A stretch of DNA of 64,000 nt from Pseudoglutamicibacter albus (GTDB lineage: Bacteria; Actinomycetota; Actinomycetes; Actinomycetales; Micrococcaceae): positions 1-64,000 of the forward strand of contig NZ_JAKRCW010000011.1 of NCBI RefSeq assembly GCF_022346425.1, given 5' to 3'. The position numbers and the translations under genes are program-made. Of this stretch, positions 31,021-39,889 are shown piece by piece. Below the pieces are notes generated by a model. That model made no database searches. It worked only from the letters and a program-made list of their open reading frames with translations, and was not told the DNA's origin. How positions within the stretch are numbered: position 1 is the stretch's first letter; each line of letters begins with the position of its first letter.

Positions 31021-32082
31021 ATGTTCCACATCCCTCCGCAGCCGTGGACCGGCCGCATCGACGGTGACGGCCCCGAACACGCCCGCTGGCACTCCACCAT
31101 CCAGCCGCTCCACATGCACGATGCGCCGGGCACAGTAGCGCCGGGCAGTACCCTACCGCCCGGTTCCGGGGCGCCCGGCGCTGAAGAACCTGGCTTGGTA
31201 GAGCCCGGCGTGGTAGAACCCGGCACCGTGTTGCTCGGGTTCGCATCGGATGAGGGGGTGAGGCGTAATCAGGGCCGCGTGGGTGCCGCGGAAGGACCGC
31301 AGAAACTCCGCGAGATGCTCGCCTCGATGGCGGTGCACCCTAAGTCCGGCCAACCGAACTACCCGAGATACGACGCCGGGAACATCAACGTCACTAACAG
31401 CGACCTTGAGAGCGGTCAGGCGGCTTTCGGCGAGCGCGTCGCGGAGCTTCTGGACGCTGGCCATTTCACGGTGGGGTTGGGTGGTGGCCACGAGATCGCG
31501 TATGCGAGCTATCTGGGGGTGGCTGACCACCTGGCCCGAGTGCATGGCGGGGAGCCGTTCACGCTCGGGGTGCTCAACCTGGATGCCCATTTCGACCTGC
31601 GGGAGGCTGAACGGCCCACGTCGGGGACGGGTTTCCTCCAGATGTATCAAGCGGAAGCCGCTGCGGGTAGGGCGCTGCACTACGGCGTCGTAGGTATCAG
31701 CCCCGCGTCCAACACCACTACTTTGTTCCGGCAGGCTAAAGCGATGGGTGCTGAGTTCCTGCTCGATACCGAATGCGGCCACCGTGAGGAAGTCACCGGT
31801 TTCATCCGCGATTTCAGCAGTAGCGTCGATTACCTCTATCTCACAATCGACCTCGATGTGTTGCCTGCCGCGACCGCTCCCGGGGTTTCAGCGCCGGCCG
31901 CCTACGGTGTTGATCTGCCCACGGTCCACGCCGCGGCCCTCACCGCGGCGCGCACCAAGAAACTCGTGCACCTCGATGTGGCCGAACTCAACCCGAGCCT
32001 GGATGTGGATAACCGTACCGCCCGCACGGCAGCGCGCCTCATCGACGAAATTGTGCGTGCCCACGAAAGCACCCGCAAGTAG
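31021..32082 (+). CDS. hutG: Formimidoylglutamase (arginase/ureohydrolase family)
   Basis: A 353-aa ureohydrolase-fold enzyme, last step of the four-step histidine degradation route. Mn-ligand motifs are GGGHEIAYASY, NLDAHFDLRE, and TIDLDVLPAATAPGVSAP. Start ATG 31021, after GAGCAGG. Between residues 38 and 70 it has a Pro-Gly-rich repeat insert (runs of APG, EPG and VEPG) that ordinary family members lack. No other hut gene is near, so the assignment over other ureohydrolases rests on the motif wording. Confidence 0.85.
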   Translation: MFHIPPQPWTGRIDGDGPEHARWHSTIQPLHMHDAPGTVAPGSTLPPGSGAPGAEEPGLVEPGVVEPGTVLLGFASDEGVRRNQGRVGAAEGPQKLREMLASMAVHPKSGQPNYPRYDAGNINVTNSDLESGQAAFGERVAELLDAGHFTVGLGGGHEIAYASYLGVADHLARVHGGEPFTLGVLNLDAHFDLREAERPTSGTGFLQMYQAEAAAGRALHYGVVGISPASNTTTLFRQAKAMGAEFLLDTECGHREEVTGFIRDFSSSVDYLYLTIDLDVLPAATAPGVSAPAAYGVDLPTVHAAALTAARTKKLVHLDVAELNPSLDVDNRTARTAARLIDEIVRAHESTRK

Positions 32083-32152
32083 GCTTTAACCCAAACAGGC
32101 ACGCTCGCGCCAACACGCACATAAACGTAAGCGACAATGTAGGAGGGCAAGC

Positions 32153-33571
32153 ATGCACCCGGTCTTTGGGGACGCACCGCCACCTGGTGGCGCCCCGCAG
32201 CTCGCCCCTTACATGCGCGCGCCGCAGCACCCTGCCTATTCTCACAACGCCGCTTACGGTCACAGCCCTGCTTATCCGCACGGTTCTGCTTACGGCCAGC
32301 ATCCAGGCTTCCCCGGGCCTCACCGCGGGCGTCCGGCGCGCAGGCGAGGCCGTGTCGGAAGCAACATCGCGGCCCTCTTGGTGGTCATGCTGGCGATCAC
32401 CGCGTGGCTGGTGCCCAGCATCGTGCTGGACCCATCCACCATCAGTAACCCCGGGCCTGACACCACACAGCAACAGCCAGGGCAACAAAAGCCTGATCCG
32501 GGAGCGCAAGGCGAAGCCGCCGTCCCCGCTCAGCCGGGGAACCTCGCGAAAAGCCTCAGCGAGGCCAAGCCGCCCACGGTTCGTTTCCCACCTGAACCTA
32601 AAGGCCCAGAACCCCGCGAAACCGGCCCCATCAAAGAAGGCACGGTACTGAATAAGGGCGTACCGGGGCTCGTCATCGTTGAATCCACCATGCCCGGCTA
32701 TCTCGCCGGCGGCGGGACTGGGCTCATCGCGACACCGGACGGCTACGTCATCACCAACTACCACGTGGTGCAAGGCTCCAGCGGGATCACAGTCCAAGAC
32801 ACCCACACAAAGAAACGCTACGAAGCCACACTCGTGGGGCATAACGCGCTCAAAGACATCGCGGTCCTCAAACTCAACAACGCCTCCAACCTGCGCACCA
32901 TCGCAACCCGCTACGACGAAAAAGTCACGCTCGGTATGCGCGTCACCGTGATCGGTAACGGCGGAGCCAAAGGCGTGCTTCAGCAGCTCTACGGCAGGAT
33001 CACGGACCTCAGCGTCAACATCAGCACCCGTGCCCAAGGCTCAGTGCCGGGTGGTTCCCTCAAGAACCTGCTGGCCACCAGCGCCGACGTGGTCCAGGGC
33101 TATTCGGGTGGGGCGATGATGAACCGCGATGGCCGCGTGGTTGGTATGACCGTCGCCGCTTCCGAAGGCCCCAACGCTCGCATGGTTTATGGTTACGCGA
33201 TCCCTATCAACACCGTGATCGATGAAACCCAGCGCATCCTCGACGGAAACGGCGGAGACGGCACCGTGATCGGCCGGCCGGCTGCCTTCGGCATCACGAT
33301 CCGCACCGACGAAAAACCCAATCCCCGCGCACCCGGGCTCATCATCGAAAGTTTCCTCGAAGATTCGCCGCTACCGGCGCTCGGCATCAAAAAAGGCGAC
33401 CGGATCACGAAGCTCAACGGCAAAACCATCGAAAGCTACACCGACCTCAAACGCGCCTTAGCGCCGCTGGAACCCGGCCAGAAAGTCAGCATCGCCTGGA
33501 GCGGCAAAGGCGGCGGGAAAGACGGGGCCGGGCAAGGAACCGTAACCCTCATCCGCTCGAGTGTGAACTAA
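32153..33571 (+). CDS. HtrA/DegP-like membrane serine protease with PDZ domain
   Basis: A 472-aa S1C protease. A Pro/His/Tyr-rich cytoplasmic N-terminus (1-60) is followed by one membrane helix (IAALLVVMLAITAWLVPSIV, about 71-90), a Gln/Pro linker, then the trypsin-like domain with His in YVITNYHVV, Asp in LKDIAVLKL and Ser in VQGYSGGAM. A C-terminal PDZ domain (GLIIESFLEDSPLPALGIKKGDRI) follows. It faces outside and probably degrades misfolded envelope proteins. ATG 32153 with AGGAGGG. Its end overlaps the opposing DtxR gene by 4 bp. Confidence 0.9.
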   Translation: MHPVFGDAPPPGGAPQLAPYMRAPQHPAYSHNAAYGHSPAYPHGSAYGQHPGFPGPHRGRPARRRGRVGSNIAALLVVMLAITAWLVPSIVLDPSTISNPGPDTTQQQPGQQKPDPGAQGEAAVPAQPGNLAKSLSEAKPPTVRFPPEPKGPEPRETGPIKEGTVLNKGVPGLVIVESTMPGYLAGGGTGLIATPDGYVITNYHVVQGSSGITVQDTHTKKRYEATLVGHNALKDIAVLKLNNASNLRTIATRYDEKVTLGMRVTVIGNGGAKGVLQQLYGRITDLSVNISTRAQGSVPGGSLKNLLATSADVVQGYSGGAMMNRDGRVVGMTVAASEGPNARMVYGYAIPINTVIDETQRILDGNGGDGTVIGRPAAFGITIRTDEKPNPRAPGLIIESFLEDSPLPALGIKKGDRITKLNGKTIESYTDLKRALAPLEPGQKVSIAWSGKGGGKDGAGQGTVTLIRSSVN

Positions 33572-34257
33572 TGTGCGGCGGGCAGCGGGCGCGCATACAT
33601 CGCCGTGAGCTCTGCCTCCGACAATGTGGAACCGTCTGCGGCGATGCCGGCTCCCGCATCGTTGATCTCGACGCGGGCACCCGGCTGGACACCCACCGAT
33701 TCCAGCCTGCGCAGAACCTGCGGGTCATCGTCAGCGATGCGCACCACCTCATACATGCCCGGGCCCAGCTCAGCGAGCGCTGCGACGTCATCCATGGGCG
33801 GCATCGTGAGGTCCGCGCCGGGGATCGGGTCCCCGTGAGGGTCCATGCGTGGATGCCCGAGTAGGGCGTCGATCCGGTCCACGAACCGCGCCGATGCGGC
33901 GTGCTCGAGGCGTTCGGCGTCCTCGTGCACTTCGTCCCACGTGTAGCCGAGCGATTCGACGAGGTAGGTCTCGATGAGGCGGTGGCGGCGCACCATCATG
34001 AGCGCAACCGCGCGCCCCTTCCCCGTGAGCGCCACGGGCTTATACGGCTCGTACGTGATGAGACCCTGCCTCGCCAAACGGCGCAACGTCTCAGACACGT
34101 TGGGGGCCGAGGTTTGGAAACGCGAGGCCAACATGGACGTGGAGATGGGTTCCCCACCCCACTCGATGGATGCCCAAATCTCCTTGACATAGTCCTGGGC
34201 GACCGGTGAAATCTGATCCAGCTCAGCCGGGGACACAGCATGATCATCACAGCTCAT
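33568..34257 (-). CDS. DtxR/MntR-family metal-dependent repressor
   Basis: A 229-aa regulator. The winged HTH is STSMLASRFQTSAPNVSETL with RRLARQGLITYEPYKPVALT following, the dimerisation/metal domain contains RRHRLIETYLVESLGYTWDE and HPRMDPHGDPIP, and a C-terminal SH3-like FeoA domain (PGMYEVVRIADDDPQVLRRL) follows. The start chosen is ATG 34257 after GAGGGGAG; a longer frame from 34284 is less likely. It probably represses iron or manganese uptake genes when loaded with metal. Target genes are not obvious nearby. Confidence 0.9.
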   Translation of the reverse strand: MSCDDHAVSPAELDQISPVAQDYVKEIWASIEWGGEPISTSMLASRFQTSAPNVSETLRRLARQGLITYEPYKPVALTGKGRAVALMMVRRHRLIETYLVESLGYTWDEVHEDAERLEHAASARFVDRIDALLGHPRMDPHGDPIPGADLTMPPMDDVAALAELGPGMYEVVRIADDDPQVLRRLESVGVQPGARVEINDAGAGIAADGSTLSEAELTAMYARPLPAAH

Positions 34258-34436
34258 GAGTTGCGCTCCCCTCGCCCCAAACATCTAAGCCAGCCACACC
34301 ACCGACGCGGCATCACGGCCATAGCACTACTGCTACGTGCAACCTTATCGTTCCTGCCGCCCCGGAACCCACCGCCAGCGATGCAAGATGCTGCCAGCTG
34401 TGCGAGATGCTGCCACCCGTGCGAGATACTGGGGAC

Positions 34437-35336
34437 ATGAGCCACACGCACGATCACGAGCACAGCCATCAGAACCCCGGCCATCAGAACCCCGGCGAGA
34501 ACAACCCGAGCCAGCCGCGGATGAGCGATACCCGTAGCGAGGCCGCGATCGCGCATCAAGAGAAGTTCCCGCGCCCGGAGAAGGACCAGCCGGGCGGGGC
34601 GCTGTTGCGTTCTTATATCGCCTACGATCAGGGCCCCAACGGGGACACTCTGCTCGCGTTCGTTTCCGACTTTTTTGGCACCAAGCTCTACGTTCCGGTG
34701 GCGGCCCGTAGCGCATCGGGGGCTGTGACCCAGCTGGTTGCGCACGGCTTCGAGGAGCTGCGGGTGGTGGAGGCCGCGTTCTCCGAAGAGGAGGCACGCA
34801 GCCTGTGGACGCAGATCCGCCCCGACGACGAGGTGCCCGAGTTCGCGGGCCTGTACGGGGATGAGCTCGCAGAGATCGCGTTCAAAGACACCAGCTTTGG
34901 CGCAAGCGGCATCACCGGGATTGTGGTGGACCCGATGGACACCGGGATGCTGATCCGTCCCGAAGACGAAACCATGCAGTTCCCTCTACGCAACGGCCGG
35001 TTACGTGCCGCGGTGCTTGCAGGCCACGACGACGCGGTCCAGGCCCTCATGGGTGAGGGCGAGGTGGTCTTGATGACGCAGAAAACCGGTGAGGGTGAAC
35101 GCGAGGGCGTTGCGTTCATGAAGAATAAAGAGACCGGCGAGATGATCCTGCCGGTGTTCTCCTCAACGCTTGAGGTGTTCCGGCACAACCCTGACGCCGG
35201 CTCCGTGATGGTGCCGCTCACCAGCCTGCGCACCACCGTGAAACCTGGGATGGGCATGGTCATCGACCCAGCCAGCCCCGAAGCCGTCGAGCTGCCGAGC
35301 GCCGAGCTGGAAGAGGTCGGCTACTACCAAAGCTAG
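34437..35336 (+). CDS. SseB-family protein
   Basis: A 299-aa protein. A His/Asn/Pro-rich N-terminus (HTHDHEHSHQNPGHQNPGEN) may bind metal, and a repeated QNPG unit suggests slippage. The SseB N-terminal-like domain (LLAFVSDFFGTKLYVPVAAR) lies at about 65-190, and a C-terminal domain follows to residue 299. The start is ATG 34437. The function of actinobacterial SseB-like proteins is not settled; they are soluble and often linked to metal or translation stress genes. Upstream bases 34380-34430 hold three degraded copies of a GAGATGCTGCCA repeat. Confidence 0.75.
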   Translation: MSHTHDHEHSHQNPGHQNPGENNPSQPRMSDTRSEAAIAHQEKFPRPEKDQPGGALLRSYIAYDQGPNGDTLLAFVSDFFGTKLYVPVAARSASGAVTQLVAHGFEELRVVEAAFSEEEARSLWTQIRPDDEVPEFAGLYGDELAEIAFKDTSFGASGITGIVVDPMDTGMLIRPEDETMQFPLRNGRLRAAVLAGHDDAVQALMGEGEVVLMTQKTGEGEREGVAFMKNKETGEMILPVFSSTLEVFRHNPDAGSVMVPLTSLRTTVKPGMGMVIDPASPEAVELPSAELEEVGYYQS

Positions 35337-35383
35337 GCTCGCGTGGCCGGGCGCCGGCATTCGCACGACGCTCAAGTGGTCAG

Positions 35384-36031
35384 CTAGGCGGTGAGGTGCT
35401 TGAGGAGTTCTGCTTCTGCGTTCGCAAGCACTTCACGCCACGCTTGGGCCGCACCGAAAGGCTCCCCCGCATCGAGTAGCTCGGCTACTTTTCGGTGCCC
35501 TTGAACATACAAGGCATGGAAGGCCGGGACGGCGGACATCGAATCGAAAAGCAACCGCATCGCCGCCTGGATCCGCCCCATGAGGCCATTCAGAATATCT
35601 GAGCCGCCAGCGAGCATCAGCACCGTCTGGAACGCCTGGTTTTCGGCCGCCATCCCGTCCAGGTCCCCCCAGCGTTGGGCAAGTTCCGCGCGTTCGGCAT
35701 GCATGCGTAGCGTATCCAGCTGCCCGGAATCGAACTCGCCCCACGCGAGCGCGGCAGGCTCCATGAGCCTGCGGGCGGCGAAGATGCGGCGCACATCGTC
35801 GGCTTTCGGGACCGCAACGAACACGCCGCGGTTCCGTATCCGTTCAACAAGGCCCTCCCCGGCGAGCGCGGTGAACGCTTCACGCAGCGTGTTGCGTGAA
35901 ACATCGAGTTCGGCCGCCAACGCGACCTCCCGCAGCTGATGCCCCGGCGGCATCTGCCCGGCGGCGATCAACTCCCGCAAGCGCGCGGCCGCGGACGCCG
36001 CCGCTGAAACGCCGTATCCAGCCACTGTCAA
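35384..36031 (-). CDS. GntR-family (FCD) regulator of the 5-oxoproline operon
   Basis: A 215-aa regulator with a winged HTH (LREVALAAELDVSRNTLREA, about 33-52) and an FCD effector domain from about 75. Start ATG 36031 overlaps the pxpBC stop in ATGA fashion, so it is the last gene of the pxpA-pxpBC-gntR operon and likely controls it, perhaps sensing 5-oxoproline or a related acid. Confidence 0.9.
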   Translation of the reverse strand: MTVAGYGVSAAASAAARLRELIAAGQMPPGHQLREVALAAELDVSRNTLREAFTALAGEGLVERIRNRGVFVAVPKADDVRRIFAARRLMEPAALAWGEFDSGQLDTLRMHAERAELAQRWGDLDGMAAENQAFQTVLMLAGGSDILNGLMGRIQAAMRLLFDSMSAVPAFHALYVQGHRKVAELLDAGEPFGAAQAWREVLANAEAELLKHLTA

Positions 36032-37734
36032 ACCCTCTCGAATTGAACTAGCGCGCCCGGGGGTAGTTGGGCGGCGAGGCGGATATCGGCCTCGATCACC
36101 ACGCCGATCACCGGATAGCCGCCCGTGACCGGGTGGTCGGCCAGGAACAGCACCGGCTCACCATTCGGTGGCACCTGAAGTGCGCCCGTGACCATGCCTT
36201 CGGTCGCCAGCTCGCCTGAACGCACGCGCTTGAGCGGCTGGGCATCCTCTGCCGGTTTCAGGCGCGCTCCCACACGGTTCGAATCCGTGGAAACCTCCCA
36301 CACAGTCTCTTCTAGATGCTCAAGCCCCTCGGGCCCGAACCAATCATCGCGTGGGCCCGGCGAATACCGCAGAACCGTGACCTCGCCGGCGACCGGATAA
36401 TCGATCGGCTCGATCACCTCAACGGTGTGGACTGCTGTGGCGGCGGGGTCTGGTGCTGGGTCTGCATTCGGCCCGCCGTCGCCTTCTCCCGCGAGCACAC
36501 CGAGCACATCGCCTGCGGCGAGTGGGGCGGGGCCTAGCCCCGAAAGCGTGTCAGTCGAGCGCGATCCCAGAACCTCTTCGGCTATGAAGCCACCCTTGAC
36601 CGCGAGGTAGCCGCGCACCCCTTCTGGAGTGAAGCCGATGTGCAGGCTCTCCCCCGCCGCGAGTTCGAACGCCTCCCCCACAGGCGCCTCTGTCGCCGGC
36701 GAACCATCAGGTGGCGGCCCAGCATCCGGCGATTCACCAGACGATGCGCCACCCTGCATGATCTGCGCGGGCCCGACGGCGCCGCCGAGCGCAAGCGTCA
36801 CATCGTCACGGGCCGTGAACTTCGCGTTACCGAGCAGGAACTCGATCGCGGCGGCACCGGCGTGGTTGCCCACCGCGTTATTCGCCTCCGCAAGCCCCCA
36901 CACGTCAGCCGCGCCAGCCTGCCCCGCACCCAGCGAACCGACCGCTGGCCGGCCCACGTCCTGAATCAAAGCCTGCGGCCCCGGGGCATCCACCACGATG
37001 CGCGCCACAGCATCCTCGGCACCGGCACCCTCAACGCCGGCGTCAGCGCCGCGCGTTTCGCTCGCGGACGCGTGTTCGCGGACGGCCTCGAAGCGGACGG
37101 TGTCGCCGGGGACCAGCAGCGAGGGCTGCTCACGGGAAACATCCCACATGCGTTCGGTAGTGGAGCCGATGAGTTGCCAGCCGCCGGGTGTCGGTTGCGG
37201 ATAGACCGCGCTCTGTTGCCCAGCCAACGCGACTGATCCTTCTGGGACACGGGTCCGTGGGGAATCTCGGCGTGGAACCTCGATCACGGGTGCGCCGTTG
37301 AGTTCGCGCGGCTTGAGATACATGAATCCCGGCGCGAATCCGGCAAAATCGGCGAGCCAATCAATGCGGGTGTGCGCGTCGATCAACGCATCCACGCTCA
37401 TACCGGCAAGTTCGGCGGCGTGGGCGAGGTCCTCGCCGTCATAGACCACCGGGATCGTGACCAGCCGCGCGGCATCGGCTTCCAAGGGCTCCGGTTCCCG
37501 GCCCTGCAAGCTTACCCCGGCGAGCATCAATGAAACCGGGTCAACAAACGTCAACAGGATCGACTCAGCCGCCATGACCGCATCGACCATGCCGTGCACG
37601 GGCTCGCGCTGGATCTCGCGGTTCCACGCCATCCGGGAGGCCGTGTCATCAAACTCCAGCAGCAAGCCCGAGAACCCCACCCGCAGCATCCGCGGGCGGG
37701 CCACAGCGTCTGGGCTAGCACCGGAGCTAGTCAT
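36028..37734 (-). CDS. pxpBC: 5-oxoprolinase subunits B and C fused (PxpBC)
   Basis: A 568-aa fusion of the KipI-like (PxpB, about 15-230) and KipA-like (PxpC, about 255-568) subunits, which with PxpA cleave 5-oxoproline with ATP to glutamate. Markers are FAGFAPGFMYLKPRELN for the first part and DVGRPAVGSLGAGQAGAADV, FTPEGVRGYLAVKGGF and VFLADHPVTGGYPVIGVV for the second. ATG 37734 overlaps the pxpA stop; a longer frame to 37827 lies inside pxpA. Three Gly/Pro/Ala/Asp-rich inserts interrupt it (near 242-258, 343-372 and 445-460). Confidence 0.92.
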   Translation of the reverse strand: MTSSGASPDAVARPRMLRVGFSGLLLEFDDTASRMAWNREIQREPVHGMVDAVMAAESILLTFVDPVSLMLAGVSLQGREPEPLEADAARLVTIPVVYDGEDLAHAAELAGMSVDALIDAHTRIDWLADFAGFAPGFMYLKPRELNGAPVIEVPRRDSPRTRVPEGSVALAGQQSAVYPQPTPGGWQLIGSTTERMWDVSREQPSLLVPGDTVRFEAVREHASASETRGADAGVEGAGAEDAVARIVVDAPGPQALIQDVGRPAVGSLGAGQAGAADVWGLAEANNAVGNHAGAAAIEFLLGNAKFTARDDVTLALGGAVGPAQIMQGGASSGESPDAGPPPDGSPATEAPVGEAFELAAGESLHIGFTPEGVRGYLAVKGGFIAEEVLGSRSTDTLSGLGPAPLAAGDVLGVLAGEGDGGPNADPAPDPAATAVHTVEVIEPIDYPVAGEVTVLRYSPGPRDDWFGPEGLEHLEETVWEVSTDSNRVGARLKPAEDAQPLKRVRSGELATEGMVTGALQVPPNGEPVLFLADHPVTGGYPVIGVVIEADIRLAAQLPPGALVQFERV

Positions 37735-38486
37735 GCGAACGCCTCGATCTTCACGCCGGCCTCGGTGAGCCCGGCGCGGACCTTCGCCGCGATCTCGACA
37801 GCGCCCGGGGTATCGCCGTGCAGGCACAGCGACTCCGCCGCAACCTGAACCCGCGAACCATCCACGGCAGTGAATTCACCCGTGCGTGCCCAATCCACCA
37901 CCCGCTCAACCACGGCCTGCGCATCATGGATCACAGCCCCCGGCTCGCGGCGGGACACCAGCCGGCCCTCCGGCGTATAGCCGCGGTCGGCAAAGGCCTC
38001 CCCCACACCACGCACACCCTTCTGCGCGGCAATATCCAACGCGACCGAACCCGGCAACAACAAAACCGCCACGTCAGCGGAGAAAGCGCGCACCCCATCG
38101 ATCACTGCACGCGCCTGCTGCTCATGATGCGCAATCGTGTTATACAGCGCGCCGTGCGGCTTCACATACGTGAGCTTCCCGCCAGCGGCACGCACCATCG
38201 CATCCAACGCACCGATCTGATACAAAACATCATCCGCGAGTTCCCCCGGGGAAACATCCATGAACCGGCGGCCAAAGCCAGCCAAATCCCGGTACGCGAC
38301 ATGCGCACCCACCGCAACGCCGGCTTCAACCGCGGCGCGGGCCGTGGCGCGCATATGCGAGGGGTCCCCCGCGTGGAAACCGCACGCAATATTGGCCGAA
38401 CTCACGTGCTGCAGCAGCGCGGCATCGTCCCCCATCGACCACGAGCCGAAAGACTCGCCCATGTCACCATTCAAATCAACACGCAC
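37731..38486 (-). CDS. pxpA: 5-oxoprolinase subunit A
   Basis: A 251-aa LamB/YcsF-family protein with VDLNGDMGESFGSWSMGDDA at the N-terminus, NIACGFHAGDPSHM near 33-46, and KPHGALYN near 108. It is the substrate-binding/phosphorylating subunit of prokaryotic 5-oxoprolinase. ATG 38486 has GGAGGCAAGGC upstream. ATGA-coupled to pxpBC. The MATE gene ends 20 bp upstream on the same strand and may be in the same transcript. Confidence 0.95.
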   Translation of the reverse strand: MRVDLNGDMGESFGSWSMGDDAALLQHVSSANIACGFHAGDPSHMRATARAAVEAGVAVGAHVAYRDLAGFGRRFMDVSPGELADDVLYQIGALDAMVRAAGGKLTYVKPHGALYNTIAHHEQQARAVIDGVRAFSADVAVLLLPGSVALDIAAQKGVRGVGEAFADRGYTPEGRLVSRREPGAVIHDAQAVVERVVDWARTGEFTAVDGSRVQVAAESLCLHGDTPGAVEIAAKVRAGLTEAGVKIEAFA

Positions 38487-38506
38487 GCCTTGCCTCCTTC
38501 ACACCG

Positions 38507-39829
38507 TCAGCCGCTCACGAGCCACGCACCTGAACGTGACCGCACTTCCAACGTAACCCACCGCGCCACCATATAGATGCCAAACGCAATCCAAATCCAC
38601 GCCAAAACCACCCCCGGCAGCGAAACCAACGCCGCAACCGCCAGAAACGGCACGTATACGGCCAGTTGAATGCACGATGCGATCGCAAGGTAGCGGTGGT
38701 CCCCCGCCCCGATCAGCACCCCGTCCAGAACGAACACGATCCCGGCTATCGGCTGCATCACCGCAAGAATCACGAGCGCGATCGTTGCGGCGTGTGCGAC
38801 CTCACTTGAGGGGGTGAACGCTCGCGGCAGCCACACGGCTGTTGCGGCAAGCACTGCGCCAACGATGGCGCCGAACCAGAAACCCCACCGCACCATCGTG
38901 GTGGTCAACGCCTGCGCCCGGTCCGTGTTGCCTGCACCGAGTTCTTTACCGATGAGTGACTGCGCGGCGATCGCGATCGCATCCAACGCGAACGCAAGCG
39001 TTGAGAAGAACGTGAACGCGAGCTGATGCGCGGCCAGCGTCACCGCGCCGTGGGCGGTGGCAGCCCACACCGTTAGCAACAGTGCGATCCGCATCGCCGC
39101 GGTACGGATCATGAGCCATCCGCCCGCCTGGGCTGAAGCCCGCAAACCAGCCCCCGATGGAGCCAGCCCTACCCCGCCTGCGCGGATCCGCGGAACCAGC
39201 AACACGAGGTAGACGGCCGCCATGATCCACTGAGCGATCGAAGTCCCCAGCGCAGCGCCCGCAACCGACATGCCCGCCAGATACACGAGCGAAAAATTCA
39301 GGACAATATTCAAGCCGAAGCCCGCGCTCGCAACGATCAGCGGGGTCTTGCCGTCCTGCAGGCCACGTAAAACACCGGTCGCAGCCAGCACCAGCAGCAT
39401 CGCCGGGACGCCCGGCATGGACCAGCGCACATAATCGATCGCGAACGCGTGCGTGGCCTGATCCGGGCCGAACATCCCCGTGAGCCACGGCGCCGAAACA
39501 TAACCCAGGAGTGCAAGCCCTACACCTAAGAACAGCCCGAGCCACATCCCGTCACGGCCCGCGGCGAGCGCCTTCGGCATATTCCGTGCGCCGTATGCTC
39601 GGGCGACGGCGGGGGTGGTCGCGTACGCGAGGAAAATCATGAGCCCCACTGCGGTGTGCAGGATCGTGGTGCCCAAACCTGCGCCGGCGAGTTCCCCCAC
39701 CCCGAGGTGCCCGATGATCGCGGTATCAGCCAGAAGAAACAGCGGCTCCGCGATCAACGCCCCCAACGCAGGTAGCGCGAGCGCGATAATCTGCCGCGCC
39801 AAGCCAGGGAACTCAACTGTCTTCTTCAC
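38507..39829 (-). CDS. MATE-family efflux transporter (DinF-like)
   Basis: A 440-aa, 12-helix multidrug and toxin extrusion protein (ALPALGALIAEPLFLLADTA, then IIGHLGVGELAGAGLGTTIL near the start). Three in-frame GTG codons crowd the start; GTG 39829 is chosen because GGAGG lies 8 bp before it, whereas GTG 39853 would place that GGAGG inside the gene. Exchanges H+ or Na+ for cationic drugs in the family; substrate unknown. Precedes pxpA on the same strand. Confidence 0.88.
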   Translation of the reverse strand: MKKTVEFPGLARQIIALALPALGALIAEPLFLLADTAIIGHLGVGELAGAGLGTTILHTAVGLMIFLAYATTPAVARAYGARNMPKALAAGRDGMWLGLFLGVGLALLGYVSAPWLTGMFGPDQATHAFAIDYVRWSMPGVPAMLLVLAATGVLRGLQDGKTPLIVASAGFGLNIVLNFSLVYLAGMSVAGAALGTSIAQWIMAAVYLVLLVPRIRAGGVGLAPSGAGLRASAQAGGWLMIRTAAMRIALLLTVWAATAHGAVTLAAHQLAFTFFSTLAFALDAIAIAAQSLIGKELGAGNTDRAQALTTTMVRWGFWFGAIVGAVLAATAVWLPRAFTPSSEVAHAATIALVILAVMQPIAGIVFVLDGVLIGAGDHRYLAIASCIQLAVYVPFLAVAALVSLPGVVLAWIWIAFGIYMVARWVTLEVRSRSGAWLVSG

Positions 39830-39889
39830 GGGCACGGCCTCCTTCACGGGCACAGTTTAGTTGGCGGCGGCTGAGTCGCTAGCGCCGCG

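Noticed and set aside
31938-31953. Spacer B shares a 15-nt run (CCTCACCGCGGCGCG) with hutG, suggesting a self-targeting spacer.
   Set aside because: The match is at the 3' end of the spacer, with mismatches over most of the first 17 positions, including the seed. The run is common GC-rich coding sequence.
36270-36294. CACGGTTCGAATCCGTGG resembles a tRNA T-arm.
   Set aside because: It lies within pxpBC on the coding strand as ordinary codons, and no acceptor stem, anticodon arm or D-loop could be built around it.
36640-37236. Long plus-strand open frame opposite pxpBC.
   Set aside because: Shadow frame in GC-rich coding DNA with no domain and no ribosome-binding site; the minus strand encodes a recognised enzyme.
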